Shown: piece after piece, positions 43,332-52,119 of the stretch
Layout of the letters: every line of letters starts with the position of its first letter
Position numbering within the stretch: the stretch's first letter is position 1
Assembly (NCBI GenBank): GCA_946188165.1
Contig: CAMHTW010000026.1
Span: forward strand, 1-52,119
Length of the DNA stretch: 52,119 nt
Origin: an uncultured Prevotella sp.
GTDB taxonomy: Bacteria; Bacteroidota; Bacteroidia; Bacteroidales; Bacteroidaceae
Direction: 5' to 3'
Position numbers and translations under genes: made by a program
Notes under the pieces: generated by a model
Databases searched by the model: none
What the model saw: only the letters and a program-made list of their open reading frames with translations
What the model was told of the DNA's origin: nothing

Positions 43332-45281
43332 TCATGTAGTCTTCAGAATGATACCGCCGTTGGGTTGTATCACGACCTTAGCCTTGCCTTCCTTGTCGAA
43401 CTTCAGCTGGCGCAGCTGCGGGCCCTTCTTCGCATCGTCCACGTAGTAGTCAACGGTCTTGCCTGCCCATTCTGTCATCTGAATGGTCAGCGTCTTGGCC
43501 TGTAGCTCAGCGTTCAGACCTGCAACGTACCAGTTGGCCTCGTGGCGACGAGCTATCACCACATACTTGCCCGGATAGCCGTCGATGAAACGGGTCTCGT
43601 TCCACGTTGTCGGCACCTGCTTCAGGAAGTCCAGCTCGAACTGTGGCAGTTCCTCAAGATTATTGGGCTGCATGGCGATACACTGCACGCGTGTCTGGGT
43701 AGTGATGGCCGCAGCCATTTCAAAGATGTCGGTAGTGTAACGGCGATGGCGGCTTTTGTTGTCGCGCGACAAATACTTGTTCATGATGGTTCCGCCCCAG
43801 TCCATCGGACCCATGGCGTTGCGGATGAAGGGGTGCATGCATAGTTCGAAAGCCTCGCTCTTGGCGTGATCTTCGCTGAAGAACACATTTTCCGAGGCCA
43901 GCACAGCCTCTGAGGCGACGTAGTTGGGATACATCATCTCCCAACCGCGAGGCATGGTGCATCCGTGGAAGATGACCTGCAAACCGTAGCGGTTGGCGTC
44001 GAAGAGAATGTCCTCGTAGAGCTGCATGGTACACTGCTTGTCGCCACCGAAGAAATCGACCTTGATGCCCTTCACGCCAATCTTCTGCAACCACGACATC
44101 TCCTTGTCGCGTGCAATGGCTGTTGACATGCAGTCGCGTGGTGTCTGTGGCGCATCGTTCTCGTAGCCATTAGAGTTATACCAGAGCATCAGGTTCACAC
44201 CTTTCGACTGGGCGTATTCCGACAATTCTTCTATCTTATTACGACCTATGCGCTCGTCCCACCAGTTGTCCACAAGACAGTATTCGAAGCCCATTTTGGC
44301 AGCGAGGTCAATGAACTGCACCTGATCGTTGTAGTTGATGCTCTCGTCCTGCCAGACGAGCCACGACCACGTATAACGGCCCGGTTTGTACTGTTGTGAG
44401 GCGTTGTATTTATACGATAACAAACCAAGACCTACATGATTCTCGACAATAGGTTTCAGCGATGAACCGATGACAATGGTGCGCCAAGGCGTGGTGTAGG
44501 GCAGGGGGATGCCGGCAAAAGGCGTGCCGTTGCCGTTGTTCTCGCCAGCCTGCGGAAAGGCGATGGTGTAACCCGTCTCAGCGTTGTAGTCGCTCAGGTG
44601 ACTGCCGACGTAACTGCCATCGACGCCAATCTCGCTGACCAGCACCCAGGCATTGTTGTTATTCACGGGTACGCGGAACAGGCATGGGAACGTGTAGCCC
44701 TGTCCGAAGCGTGAGCGCTCGGTCATCGGGGCGTCGGCTTTGTAGTCCTCCTCGTAGCTGGGCTTTGTGCGTTCCCAACCCGTCATTGGTCCAATCTGCG
44801 GACAAAGGAACGTGCTGCTGTTCTCTGGGAAATTGAACGATGAAACCTCACGACGGATGATGCCGCACTTGGGATTTTCGCCTGGACGCGGAATCTCGTA
44901 ACAATAGGCTACGCTGTTAGCTGTTACTTGGAAGATGACTGACATCTGCTGTCCTTTGGCATTCGTGAACGGCACCGTGTAGCGTACGGCGGCTTCACTC
45001 TTCTTCGTTCCGTCAGGTTTCCTGACGCTCATGTCGCGAAACTGCGTCTTGATGTTGCCTATCTTCAGCCCTTTCGTAAAGTCGCCGAAATTGGCCTCGA
45101 AGCCTAAGCGCGAGGGTGTCATCACCTGCACACCTTCGTAGGTGACGCTGTAGGTGGCCAGTCCACCGTCATCACTGATTGTCAACTCTGTCTTGTTGCC
45201 AACAGCGGGCAATGTTCTCGTCTCTGCCATCATGGTTCCGACGAATAGCAGCATGGCTGCGAAAGCTGAAAGTCTTTTCAT
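43332..45281 (-). CDS. GH97 glycoside hydrolase, probably retaining type
   Basis: A 649-residue secreted enzyme (signal peptide MKRLSAFAAMLLFVGTMMA). The N-terminal beta-sandwich is followed by the catalytic barrel: YTWSWLVWQDESINYNDQVQFIDLAA, YCLVDNWWDE, GVNLMLWYNSNG, GVKGIKVDFFGGDKQ and FHGCTMPRGWEMMYPN. The Asp in KVDFF is where retaining GH97 members (alpha-galactosidase type) keep their nucleophile, whereas the inverting SusB type lacks it there. So alpha-galactosidase-like activity is more likely than alpha-glucosidase. Calcium-binding Glu residues are plausible but I did not map them all. Single gene divergent from groES. Link to the pectin locus is uncertain. Confidence 0.9.
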   Translation of the reverse strand: MKRLSAFAAMLLFVGTMMAETRTLPAVGNKTELTISDDGGLATYSVTYEGVQVMTPSRLGFEANFGDFTKGLKIGNIKTQFRDMSVRKPDGTKKSEAAVRYTVPFTNAKGQQMSVIFQVTANSVAYCYEIPRPGENPKCGIIRREVSSFNFPENSSTFLCPQIGPMTGWERTKPSYEEDYKADAPMTERSRFGQGYTFPCLFRVPVNNNNAWVLVSEIGVDGSYVGSHLSDYNAETGYTIAFPQAGENNGNGTPFAGIPLPYTTPWRTIVIGSSLKPIVENHVGLGLLSYKYNASQQYKPGRYTWSWLVWQDESINYNDQVQFIDLAAKMGFEYCLVDNWWDERIGRNKIEELSEYAQSKGVNLMLWYNSNGYENDAPQTPRDCMSTAIARDKEMSWLQKIGVKGIKVDFFGGDKQCTMQLYEDILFDANRYGLQVIFHGCTMPRGWEMMYPNYVASEAVLASENVFFSEDHAKSEAFELCMHPFIRNAMGPMDWGGTIMNKYLSRDNKSRHRRYTTDIFEMAAAITTQTRVQCIAMQPNNLEELPQFELDFLKQVPTTWNETRFIDGYPGKYVVIARRHEANWYVAGLNAELQAKTLTIQMTEWAGKTVDYYVDDAKKGPQLRQLKFDKEGKAKVVIQPNGGIILKTT

Positions 45282-45336
45282 AACATATAGTGGTCTTAAG
45301 TTTATGCGTACGCGTGCATTTTATTAAAATATGGTG

Positions 45337-45344
45337 CAAAGATA
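45337..45344 (-). promoter_or_regulatory. -7 element of the GH97 gene
   Basis: Minus strand TATCTTTG, leader about 50 nt. The nearest TTG is at 16 bp spacing instead of 20. Confidence 0.55.
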
Positions 45345-45428
45345 CAAATAATAATCAAAACAACCCGCGTTTATTCGAAAAAAGTACAAAATATGGTTGG
45401 TTCTGCCAATATGTCAGTCTTGTCTTGG

Positions 45429-45445
45429 TTGGCACGATTTTAGCT
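45429..45445 (+). promoter_or_regulatory. sigma-54-like (-24/-12) promoter candidate before groES
   Basis: TTGGCACGATTTTAGCT: the GG (45431-45432) and GC (45443-45444) are 12 bp apart, as in the sigma-54 consensus TTGGCACG-N4-TTGCT, with one mismatch. The predicted start near 45456 gives a 42-nt leader to groES. I see no normal Bacteroidetes -7 box and no CIRCE element here. Confidence 0.5.
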
Positions 45446-45497
45446 ATGATGAGGTCAGAAAGTTTAAATTCTAACATTAAATAAAATAAAAAGTATT

Positions 45498-45770
45498 ATG
45501 AACATTAAACCATTAGGAGACCGCGTGCTGGTAGTGCCCGCACCGGCAGAAGAGAAGATTGGTGGAATTATTATTCCAGACACCGCAAAAGAGAAACCCC
45601 TTCACGGAACGATTAAGGCCGTTGGTCAGGGTACCAAGGACGAAGAGATGGTGCTGAAGGCTGGCGACGAAGTACTGTATGGCAAATACTCTGGTACAGA
45701 ACTGGAGTTCGAGGGCGAGAAGTATCTGATGATGCGTCAGAGCGACGTGCTCGCAGTGATTGAAAAGTAA
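45498..45770 (+). CDS. groES: Co-chaperonin GroES
   Basis: A 90-residue protein with the whole GroES pattern: [20 protein letters not shown], the mobile loop [19 protein letters not shown], and [37 protein letters not shown]. It caps the GroEL ring. The first gene of a two-gene operon with groEL. A 162-bp gap with an inverted-repeat element separates the two. Confidence 0.98.
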   Translation: MNIKPLGDRVLVVPAPAEEKIGGIIIPDTAKEKPLHGTIKAVGQGTKDEEMVLKAGDEVLYGKYSGTELEFEGEKYLMMRQSDVLAVIEK

Positions 45771-45772
45771 TG

Positions 45773-45927
45773 ACCCACCCCCGTCCCCTCCCGAACAGGA
45801 GGGGAGTCTGAATAGACTTGAGGAGGGTCATACTATACGAAAATCTTATTTGAATAATAACAATTTAGCTTGGAACCCCCAAAACTAACCAAGCGCCCCT
45901 CCTGCACGGGAGGGGGTGGGGGTGGGT
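45773..45927. repeat. Inverted-repeat element in the groES-groEL gap
   Basis: A 155-bp element whose 21-bp ends (45773-45793 and 45907-45927) are inverted copies with 19 of 21 matching bases, rich in runs of C and G. Each end also forms its own hairpin, CCCCTCC with GGAGGGG (45785-45804 and 45896-45915). Inside are two smaller stems, AGTCT/AGACT and GCTTGG/CCAAGC. The right end stops five bases before the groEL ATG. It could be a MITE-like insertion; no clear target duplication is seen. Confidence 0.75.
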
Positions 45928-45929
45928 AA

Positions 45930-47564
<1,635 letters not shown>

Positions 47565-47598
47565 AGTATTGATTTTGTAAACTATACATAACAAAAAG

Positions 47599-47630
47599 TG
47601 CGGGTGTCGGTCGAAAAACTGACACCCGCA
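47599..47630 (+). terminator. Stem-loop terminator after groEL
   Basis: TGCGGGTGTC (47599-47608) pairs with GACACCCGCA (47621-47630). Only TTGATAT follows on the plus strand, so it may work as an mRNA 3'-end stabiliser; on the minus strand CTTTTTG follows. Confidence 0.7.
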
Positions 47631-47672
47631 TTGATATAAATCAAAATCGTTGTCAGTTTCTTTTAAAAATGT

Positions 47673-47703
47673 TTGCATAGTGCATAAAAAGTTCATACCT
47701 TTG
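47673..47703 (+). promoter_or_regulatory. Promoter of a second candidate small RNA
   Basis: TTG (47673-47675), 20 nt, TACCTTTG (47696-47703). A full-consensus promoter with no reading frame behind it before the terminator at 47809. Confidence 0.8.
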
Positions 47704-47708
47704 CACCG

Positions 47709-47848
47709 TCGAAAGGAGAAATCCGAGTAAACTATAGATTGAAGTTTTAATAACAAGCGATATTTTTTTTGATTTGTTTTAGTAGATTAGTTTTTAAGTA
47801 GTTTGTTTAAAAAATCGGCTGTCGTGATGACAATCGATTTTTTTTTAT
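47709..47848 (+). ncRNA. Candidate small RNA or leader of about 140 nt
   Basis: Lies between the consensus promoter (47673-47703) and the terminator (47809-47847). The region is AT-rich with little other structure and no ATG-led frame longer than a few codons. It may be a free small RNA or an attenuated leader of the DUF4450-like gene, which also has its own -7 box right after the terminator. I recognise no RNA family. Confidence 0.5.
47809..47847 (+). terminator. Terminator of the second candidate small RNA
   Basis: AAAAAATCG pairs with CGATTTTTT, with an inner stem TGTC/GACA and loop GTGAT. The T run directly precedes the -7 box of the next gene. Confidence 0.7.
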
Positions 47849-47856
47849 TATATTTG
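47849..47856 (+). promoter_or_regulatory. -7 element of the DUF4450-like gene
   Basis: TATATTTG, 18 bp before the ATG at 47875. It rules out the longer frame that opens at 47803, which would lie upstream of this transcript. Confidence 0.6.
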
Positions 47857-47874
47857 CACCCGAAAAGAAACGAA

Positions 47875-50781
47875 ATGATGAACTGCAATATAATAATAAA
47901 TAAGGTGAAGTGTTGGACGAGGGGTGTATTGCCTTTCTGTTTGCTGACTTTCCTCCCTATTCATCTTGTGTCACAGAACTACCGTCCGTCGGGGCAGGCT
48001 TTCGTGTGTTCCAACGGACAGAACCGCTATACGCGTGCCTTGTATGGCAGTCATACCGACTGGCGCGTAGAAACCAGTGACCGTCCTGTGTTTGCAATCT
48101 ATAAAAAGAACAACAATCGTAATATCCGTTTGCGCGTCAATAACGTCGCACTCGACTCTACCATCCAGTGTGATGCCAGTTACGAGGCTGGCATGCGCAG
48201 CTACATTGTTCGTGACAAACGCTGGGGCAATGGCACTATTGTCCGCGTGAAAGTGGTGGCTTCGCTGACCGCAGAGCGTGCTTTGTGGCGCATTCAGGCT
48301 ACAGGCTTCAAAACCGACCCGCAGTTACAGGTCGTTGTAAGCAATATCAAGAATTCCAGGCTCCACCGCAACGGCGATATCGGTGTGGATGCTGCCGATG
48401 CCTTCGAGGCCGACGGCAAGAAACCCGTACAGGTGCTGGGCGAGACGATGACGGACGTCTGTTATGTCGCTGCCGAGGGGCAGACGTTGAAATTATTGGA
48501 TGATGACGAAGGTGAACGCCTTTTCGAGATTGACGAGAAGGCTATGAAACAGTTGGCCAGTCGTATCACGTTCCATACCCCCGACCCTTATATTAATACG
48601 TTAGGCGGTGCGCTGGTGGTTGCTGCCGATGGCGACTGGGACGGCGAGACGTGGTTGCATGGCTGTATTGGCTGGCGTATGCCGCTGGCTGGCTGGCGTG
48701 CAGGCTATCTGGGTGATGTGCTGGGCTGGAACGATCGTGCCAAATCCCACTTCAACGCTTACGCCAAGAGTCAGGTGAGGAATGTGTCGGCTGACATTCC
48801 GCATCCTACACAGGACCCCAAGCAGCAGATGGCACGTTCGGAGAAACGCTGGCATACGCAGATGTATTCCGACGGCTACATCTGCCGTAATCCAAACCGC
48901 AACGACCAGATGCACCACTACGACATGAACCTCAACTACATTGACGAACTGTTGTGGCACTTCCAGTATGATGCCGACAAGGCGTATATGAAAAAGATGT
49001 GGCCAGTCCTGAAGAGTCATCTGGCTTGGGAGAAGCGCAACTTCGACCCGGACGGCGACCATCTGTACGATGCCTACTGCTGTATCTGGGCCAGCGATGC
49101 GCTGTATTATAGCGGCGGTGCCGTGACGCATTCGTCGGCCTACAACTATCGCGGCAACCGATTGGCAGCCCGGATAGCCCAGCTTATCGGCGAGGACCCA
49201 CAACCTTATCGGGCGGAGGCCGACGCCATCTTGAAGGCTATGAACGACCGCTTGTGGCTGAAGGACAAAGGCCATTGGGCAGAGTATCAGGACCTGATGG
49301 GTTTGAAGCGTGTCCACGAGAGTGCTGCCGTCTGGAGCATCTATACACCGATTGACTGTGGCGCATGCAGCGCCCAACAGGCTTATCAGGCCACCAAGTA
49401 TGTTGACCGCGACATTCCCCATATTGCCGTAGCCAATACCGGACTCCAAACGATTGCGACGTCGAACTGGCTGCCCTATTCGTGGAGCATCAATAATGTT
49501 GCTGCTGCCGAGGTCATGCATACGGCGCTGGCTTATTTCGTGGCAGGACGCTCCGAAGAGGGCTTCCGGCTGATGAAAGCCAACATCCTTGACCAGATGT
49601 ACTATGGCCGTTCACCAGGCAACTTCGGACAGGTCAGCAAGTACGATGCCGCTCGGGGCGAGTGCTATCGCGATTTTGGCGACTGCATCGGCATCTCAGC
49701 CCGCACGCTCGTTCAGGGCTTGTTTGGCATTCAGCCGCGTGCCCTTTTTGGCGACTGCGTGCTGCAGCCCGGTTTCCCTGAGTCGTGGGATTCGGCATCC
49801 GTCCATACACCCTATATCGACTACAGTTTCCGCCGTAATGGCGACCAGCTGGTGTTCGATGTCACCCAGCGCTTTCTCCAGCCTTTGAAGATTGTGCTCC
49901 GCCTCAATCTTGGCTTAGGCCAGTTCTTGGACGTTCAGGGCAATGCCGATGCGCATCAGGTCATCCGCGTCAAGGCACCTGTCAAGTTGCCCGATGTCCA
50001 GATGACTTGGGTTTACGAGATGCCTTCTCGTGAGCCTGCTAACGGACTTGAAGAACCTGTTGCCGGTGCTAAATATAATAAGGTGTCCATTGACAAACTG
50101 CTCAATGCCAATGTGGCAGACATCTTTAAAAACGAGTACCGCTCGCCGCGTCCGCCTTACACCACCTTGCAGATTCCGCTGCAGGGAGTAGGCGATTGGT
50201 GTCATCCGCAGATGCGTCCGGAGATTGACGACTCCGTGTTCCGCTCGCTCATTGTCAAGGACGAGCTGACGCTTGTCGGCATTCCTTTCCGCTCGCCGGC
50301 TTTGGGACAGAACATCGTCTATACCTCGTTGTGGAACAACTACCCAGACTCTGTCCTCATTCCCGTCAACAGCTCGGCTTCCAAGGCGTGGCTCCTGATG
50401 GCAGGCTCTACCAACCACATGCAGAGCCGTATTGCCAATGGTATCGTGGTGGCACAGTATAAGGACGGCACGTCCGACACGCTGCAACTGGTCAACCCCG
50501 ACAACTGGTGTCCTATCGAACAGGATTACTATGTTGATGGTAAAGCTTTCTGCGCCGACGGCCCCCGTCCGTACCGCGTTTCGTTGGGTACGGGTAAGGT
50601 CAGCCGCGACCTTGGTCGGCTGTTGGGCATTAAGGGTGTCGAGCCCCGTTTGATTCCTGGTGGTGCAGCCCAGTTGCTATGCCTACCCCTTGACCCGAAG
50701 AAGAAGGTCGTTTCGCTCACCTTACGCACCCTGAGCAACGATGTCGTCATCGGTCTGATGGCTGTGACCCTGCAACGTTGA
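47875..50781 (+). CDS. Secreted DUF4450-like (alpha/alpha)6 protein, probable glycosidase
   Basis: A 968-residue protein from MMNCNIIINKVKCW; the hydrophobic GVLPFCLLTFLPIHLVSQ is its signal peptide (ATG at 47875 or 47878). The N-terminal beta-rich part (NYRPSGQAFVCSNGQNRYTRALYG, ETSDRPVFA) is typical of the DUF4450 family in Bacteroidetes. A helical toroid follows (GDWDGETWLHGCIGWRMPLAGWR, NYIDELLWHF, RNFDPDGDHLYDAYCCIWASDALYYSGG, GFPESWDSASVHTPYIDYSF), resembling GH65-like and GH127-like barrels. The last 250 residues form another beta module. It is likely to act on a plant glycan, but I cannot assign a linkage or catalytic residues. Its location is apart from the pectin locus. Confidence 0.75.
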   Translation: MMNCNIIINKVKCWTRGVLPFCLLTFLPIHLVSQNYRPSGQAFVCSNGQNRYTRALYGSHTDWRVETSDRPVFAIYKKNNNRNIRLRVNNVALDSTIQCDASYEAGMRSYIVRDKRWGNGTIVRVKVVASLTAERALWRIQATGFKTDPQLQVVVSNIKNSRLHRNGDIGVDAADAFEADGKKPVQVLGETMTDVCYVAAEGQTLKLLDDDEGERLFEIDEKAMKQLASRITFHTPDPYINTLGGALVVAADGDWDGETWLHGCIGWRMPLAGWRAGYLGDVLGWNDRAKSHFNAYAKSQVRNVSADIPHPTQDPKQQMARSEKRWHTQMYSDGYICRNPNRNDQMHHYDMNLNYIDELLWHFQYDADKAYMKKMWPVLKSHLAWEKRNFDPDGDHLYDAYCCIWASDALYYSGGAVTHSSAYNYRGNRLAARIAQLIGEDPQPYRAEADAILKAMNDRLWLKDKGHWAEYQDLMGLKRVHESAAVWSIYTPIDCGACSAQQAYQATKYVDRDIPHIAVANTGLQTIATSNWLPYSWSINNVAAAEVMHTALAYFVAGRSEEGFRLMKANILDQMYYGRSPGNFGQVSKYDAARGECYRDFGDCIGISARTLVQGLFGIQPRALFGDCVLQPGFPESWDSASVHTPYIDYSFRRNGDQLVFDVTQRFLQPLKIVLRLNLGLGQFLDVQGNADAHQVIRVKAPVKLPDVQMTWVYEMPSREPANGLEEPVAGAKYNKVSIDKLLNANVADIFKNEYRSPRPPYTTLQIPLQGVGDWCHPQMRPEIDDSVFRSLIVKDELTLVGIPFRSPALGQNIVYTSLWNNYPDSVLIPVNSSASKAWLLMAGSTNHMQSRIANGIVVAQYKDGTSDTLQLVNPDNWCPIEQDYYVDGKAFCADGPRPYRVSLGTGKVSRDLGRLLGIKGVEPRLIPGGAAQLLCLPLDPKKKVVSLTLRTLSNDVVIGLMAVTLQR

Positions 50782-50855
50782 GTGTGAAACGTTAAAAAAA
50801 GCTATGCAATCATTTATTTTAATGTGCAATGTTCTTTTGTTTAAGTTTTATTTTG

Positions 50856-50863
50856 TACTTTTG
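50856..50863 (+). promoter_or_regulatory. -7 element of the isomerase-family gene
   Basis: TACTTTTG, with TTG at 16 bp spacing (50837-50839); leader about 40 nt to the ATG at 50906. Confidence 0.55.
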
Positions 50864-50905
50864 CATCCGTATCTGACTAAACATTACTTTATATAACATT
50901 TATTT

Positions 50906-52119
50906 ATGAACAACGTACCTAAAATTAAGATTGGAATCGTCGCCGTATCTCGCGACTGTTTCCCCGAGTCATTGGCTGTTAACCGTCGTAAGGCCGTTAT
51001 CGCTGAGTATGAAAAGAAGTTTGGTAAGGATGGCATCTACGAGTGCCCCATCTGCATCGTTGAGAGTGAAATCCACGCTAAGCAGGCTCTTGAGGATATT
51101 ACGAAGGCTGGTTGTAACGCCCTCGTCGTTTACCTCGGCAACTTCGGTCCAGAGATTTCTGAGACCATGTTGGCCGACTGGTTCCAGGGCCCCGCTATGT
51201 TCTGCGCTGCTGCTGAGGAGACTCAGAACGACCTGATTGACGGTCGTGGCGACGCTTACTGCGGCATGCTGAACGCCAGCCAGGCACTGTCATTGCGCAA
51301 GACCCGTGCTTACATACCCGAAGAGCCCGTCGGCGACGCTGCTCACTGTGCTGAGCTCATCCACGAGTTCTTCCCCATCGCCCGCGCTATCGTTGGTCTC
51401 CGCAACCTGAAGATTATCAGCTTCGGTCCCCGTCCCAACAACTTCCTGGCTTGTAACGCTCCTATCCGTGCCCTCTACGACCTCGATGTCGAGATTGAAG
51501 AGAACTCAGAGCTCGACCTGCTCGAAGCTTTCCAGAAGCATCAGGGCGACCCACGCATCGACGATGTCGTGAAGGATATGGCTGCCGAGTTGGGTCACGG
51601 CAACAAGATTCCTCAGGTGCTGCCTAAGCTTGCCCAGTACGAGCTGACGCTGACCGACTGGATCGAGGCTCACAAGGGCTCTCGCGAGTTCGTGGCCATG
51701 GCCAACAAGTGCTGGCCTGCTTTCCAGACCATGTTCGGTTTCGTTCCCTGCTATGTCAACAGCCGTCTGACCAGCCGCGGTATCCCCGTAGCTTGCGAGG
51801 TTGACATCTATGGCGCACTGTCTGAGTACATCGGTACCTGCATCAGTGAGGACGCCGTTACGCTGCTCGACATCAACAACACCGTTCCTCAGGATATGTA
51901 CGAGGAGAGCATCAAGGGCAAGAAGTTCGCTTGCGACAGCTACACCGAGAAGGAAATCTTCATGGGCTTCCACTGTGGTAACACCGCTTCTTCTAAGGTT
52001 TGCAACTGCCAGATGTGCTTCCAGCGCATTATGGCCCGCGCTCTGCCTGTTGAGGTTACAAACGGTACCCTCGAGGGTGACATCCAGCCAGGTCTGGCTA
52101 CTGTATATCGTCTGCAGTC
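50906..52119 (+). CDS. L-fucose/L-arabinose isomerase-family protein, cut by right edge
   Basis: The first 404 codons of a cytoplasmic isomerase-family protein (MNNVPKIKIGIVAVSRDCFP...). The segment GIPVACEVDIYGALSEYIG contains the Glu and Asp that bind the metal in L-fucose isomerases, and MGFHCGNTA follows. The N-terminus (SLAVNRRKAVIAEYEKKFG...) is shorter than in E. coli FucI, so it is the compact FucI/AraA-like group often found in Bacteroidetes. It may interconvert an aldose and ketose, such as fucose or arabinose; the true substrate is unknown. The stop lies beyond the window. Confidence 0.85.
   Translation, partial: MNNVPKIKIGIVAVSRDCFPESLAVNRRKAVIAEYEKKFGKDGIYECPICIVESEIHAKQALEDITKAGCNALVVYLGNFGPEISETMLADWFQGPAMFCAAAEETQNDLIDGRGDAYCGMLNASQALSLRKTRAYIPEEPVGDAAHCAELIHEFFPIARAIVGLRNLKIISFGPRPNNFLACNAPIRALYDLDVEIEENSELDLLEAFQKHQGDPRIDDVVKDMAAELGHGNKIPQVLPKLAQYELTLTDWIEAHKGSREFVAMANKCWPAFQTMFGFVPCYVNSRLTSRGIPVACEVDIYGALSEYIGTCISEDAVTLLDINNTVPQDMYEESIKGKKFACDSYTEKEIFMGFHCGNTASSKVCNCQMCFQRIMARALPVEVTNGTLEGDIQPGLATVYRLQ

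Noticed and set aside
45300..45330. Near-palindrome GCGTACGCGTGC in the GH97 leader as another operator copy
   Set aside because: It does not match CGTAAACGWTTACG and lies downstream of the -7 box.

Overview
The window looks like the chromosome of a Bacteroidetes species, most likely in the Prevotella group. The signs are SusC/SusD pairs, about fifteen promoters of the TTG-N20-TAnnTTTG type used by the Bacteroidetes housekeeping sigma factor, almost no Shine-Dalgarno sequences, the gene order sppA-lpxK-punA-thiL, and secreted enzymes ending in a Prevotella-like C-terminal signal (YNLxGQxV...KG...). The species cannot be named from the sequence alone.

Region 1 (1-27 kb) is a pectin utilisation locus interrupted by a small primase/HU cassette. 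A SusC gene runs off the left edge. Next comes a VirE/BT4734-type primase-helicase flanked by inverted, 11-bp-phased repeats, and an HU-HIG DNA-binding protein. After that there is a complete SusC/SusD pair, a 57-residue lipoprotein, a modular CE8 pectin methylesterase, an alpha/beta-hydrolase esterase, a PL9 lyase, a CE12 rhamnogalacturonan acetylesterase, two PL1 pectate lyases (one on the opposite strand) and a 1614-residue GH28-GH105-(alpha/alpha)6 fusion. Together these could de-esterify pectin, cut homogalacturonan and rhamnogalacturonan, and import and finish the oligomers. A 14-bp palindrome (CGTAAACGWTTACG and a variant) stands before every transcription unit of the locus except the GH28 fusion. 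Before both SusC genes its spacing to the promoter is identical, so a shared regulator, perhaps LacI-type, is likely.

Region 2 (27-38 kb) holds a candidate small RNA, a ROK sugar kinase, a LysE-type exporter, a DUF4924-like protein, rfbD, and a secreted esterase with a decayed second half. It also has a Tat cluster (tatA, tatC, a NapH/NapG-like Fe-S membrane protein with an internal twin-arginine motif, and a Tat-signal aldo/keto reductase), an MgtC-family protein, a type II pantothenate kinase and tRNA-Phe.

Region 3 (38-52 kb) contains the housekeeping run sppA-lpxK-punA-thiL, a GH97 glycosidase, groES-groEL with an unusual inverted-repeat element between them, a second candidate small RNA, a large DUF4450-like secreted protein and the start of a fucose/arabinose-isomerase-family gene.

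Tandem heptanucleotide repeats of unrelated sequence occur at six places, five between genes and one inside a gene end. Coordinates of promoters, terminators and repeats come from reading the sequence by eye, and none has been tested.
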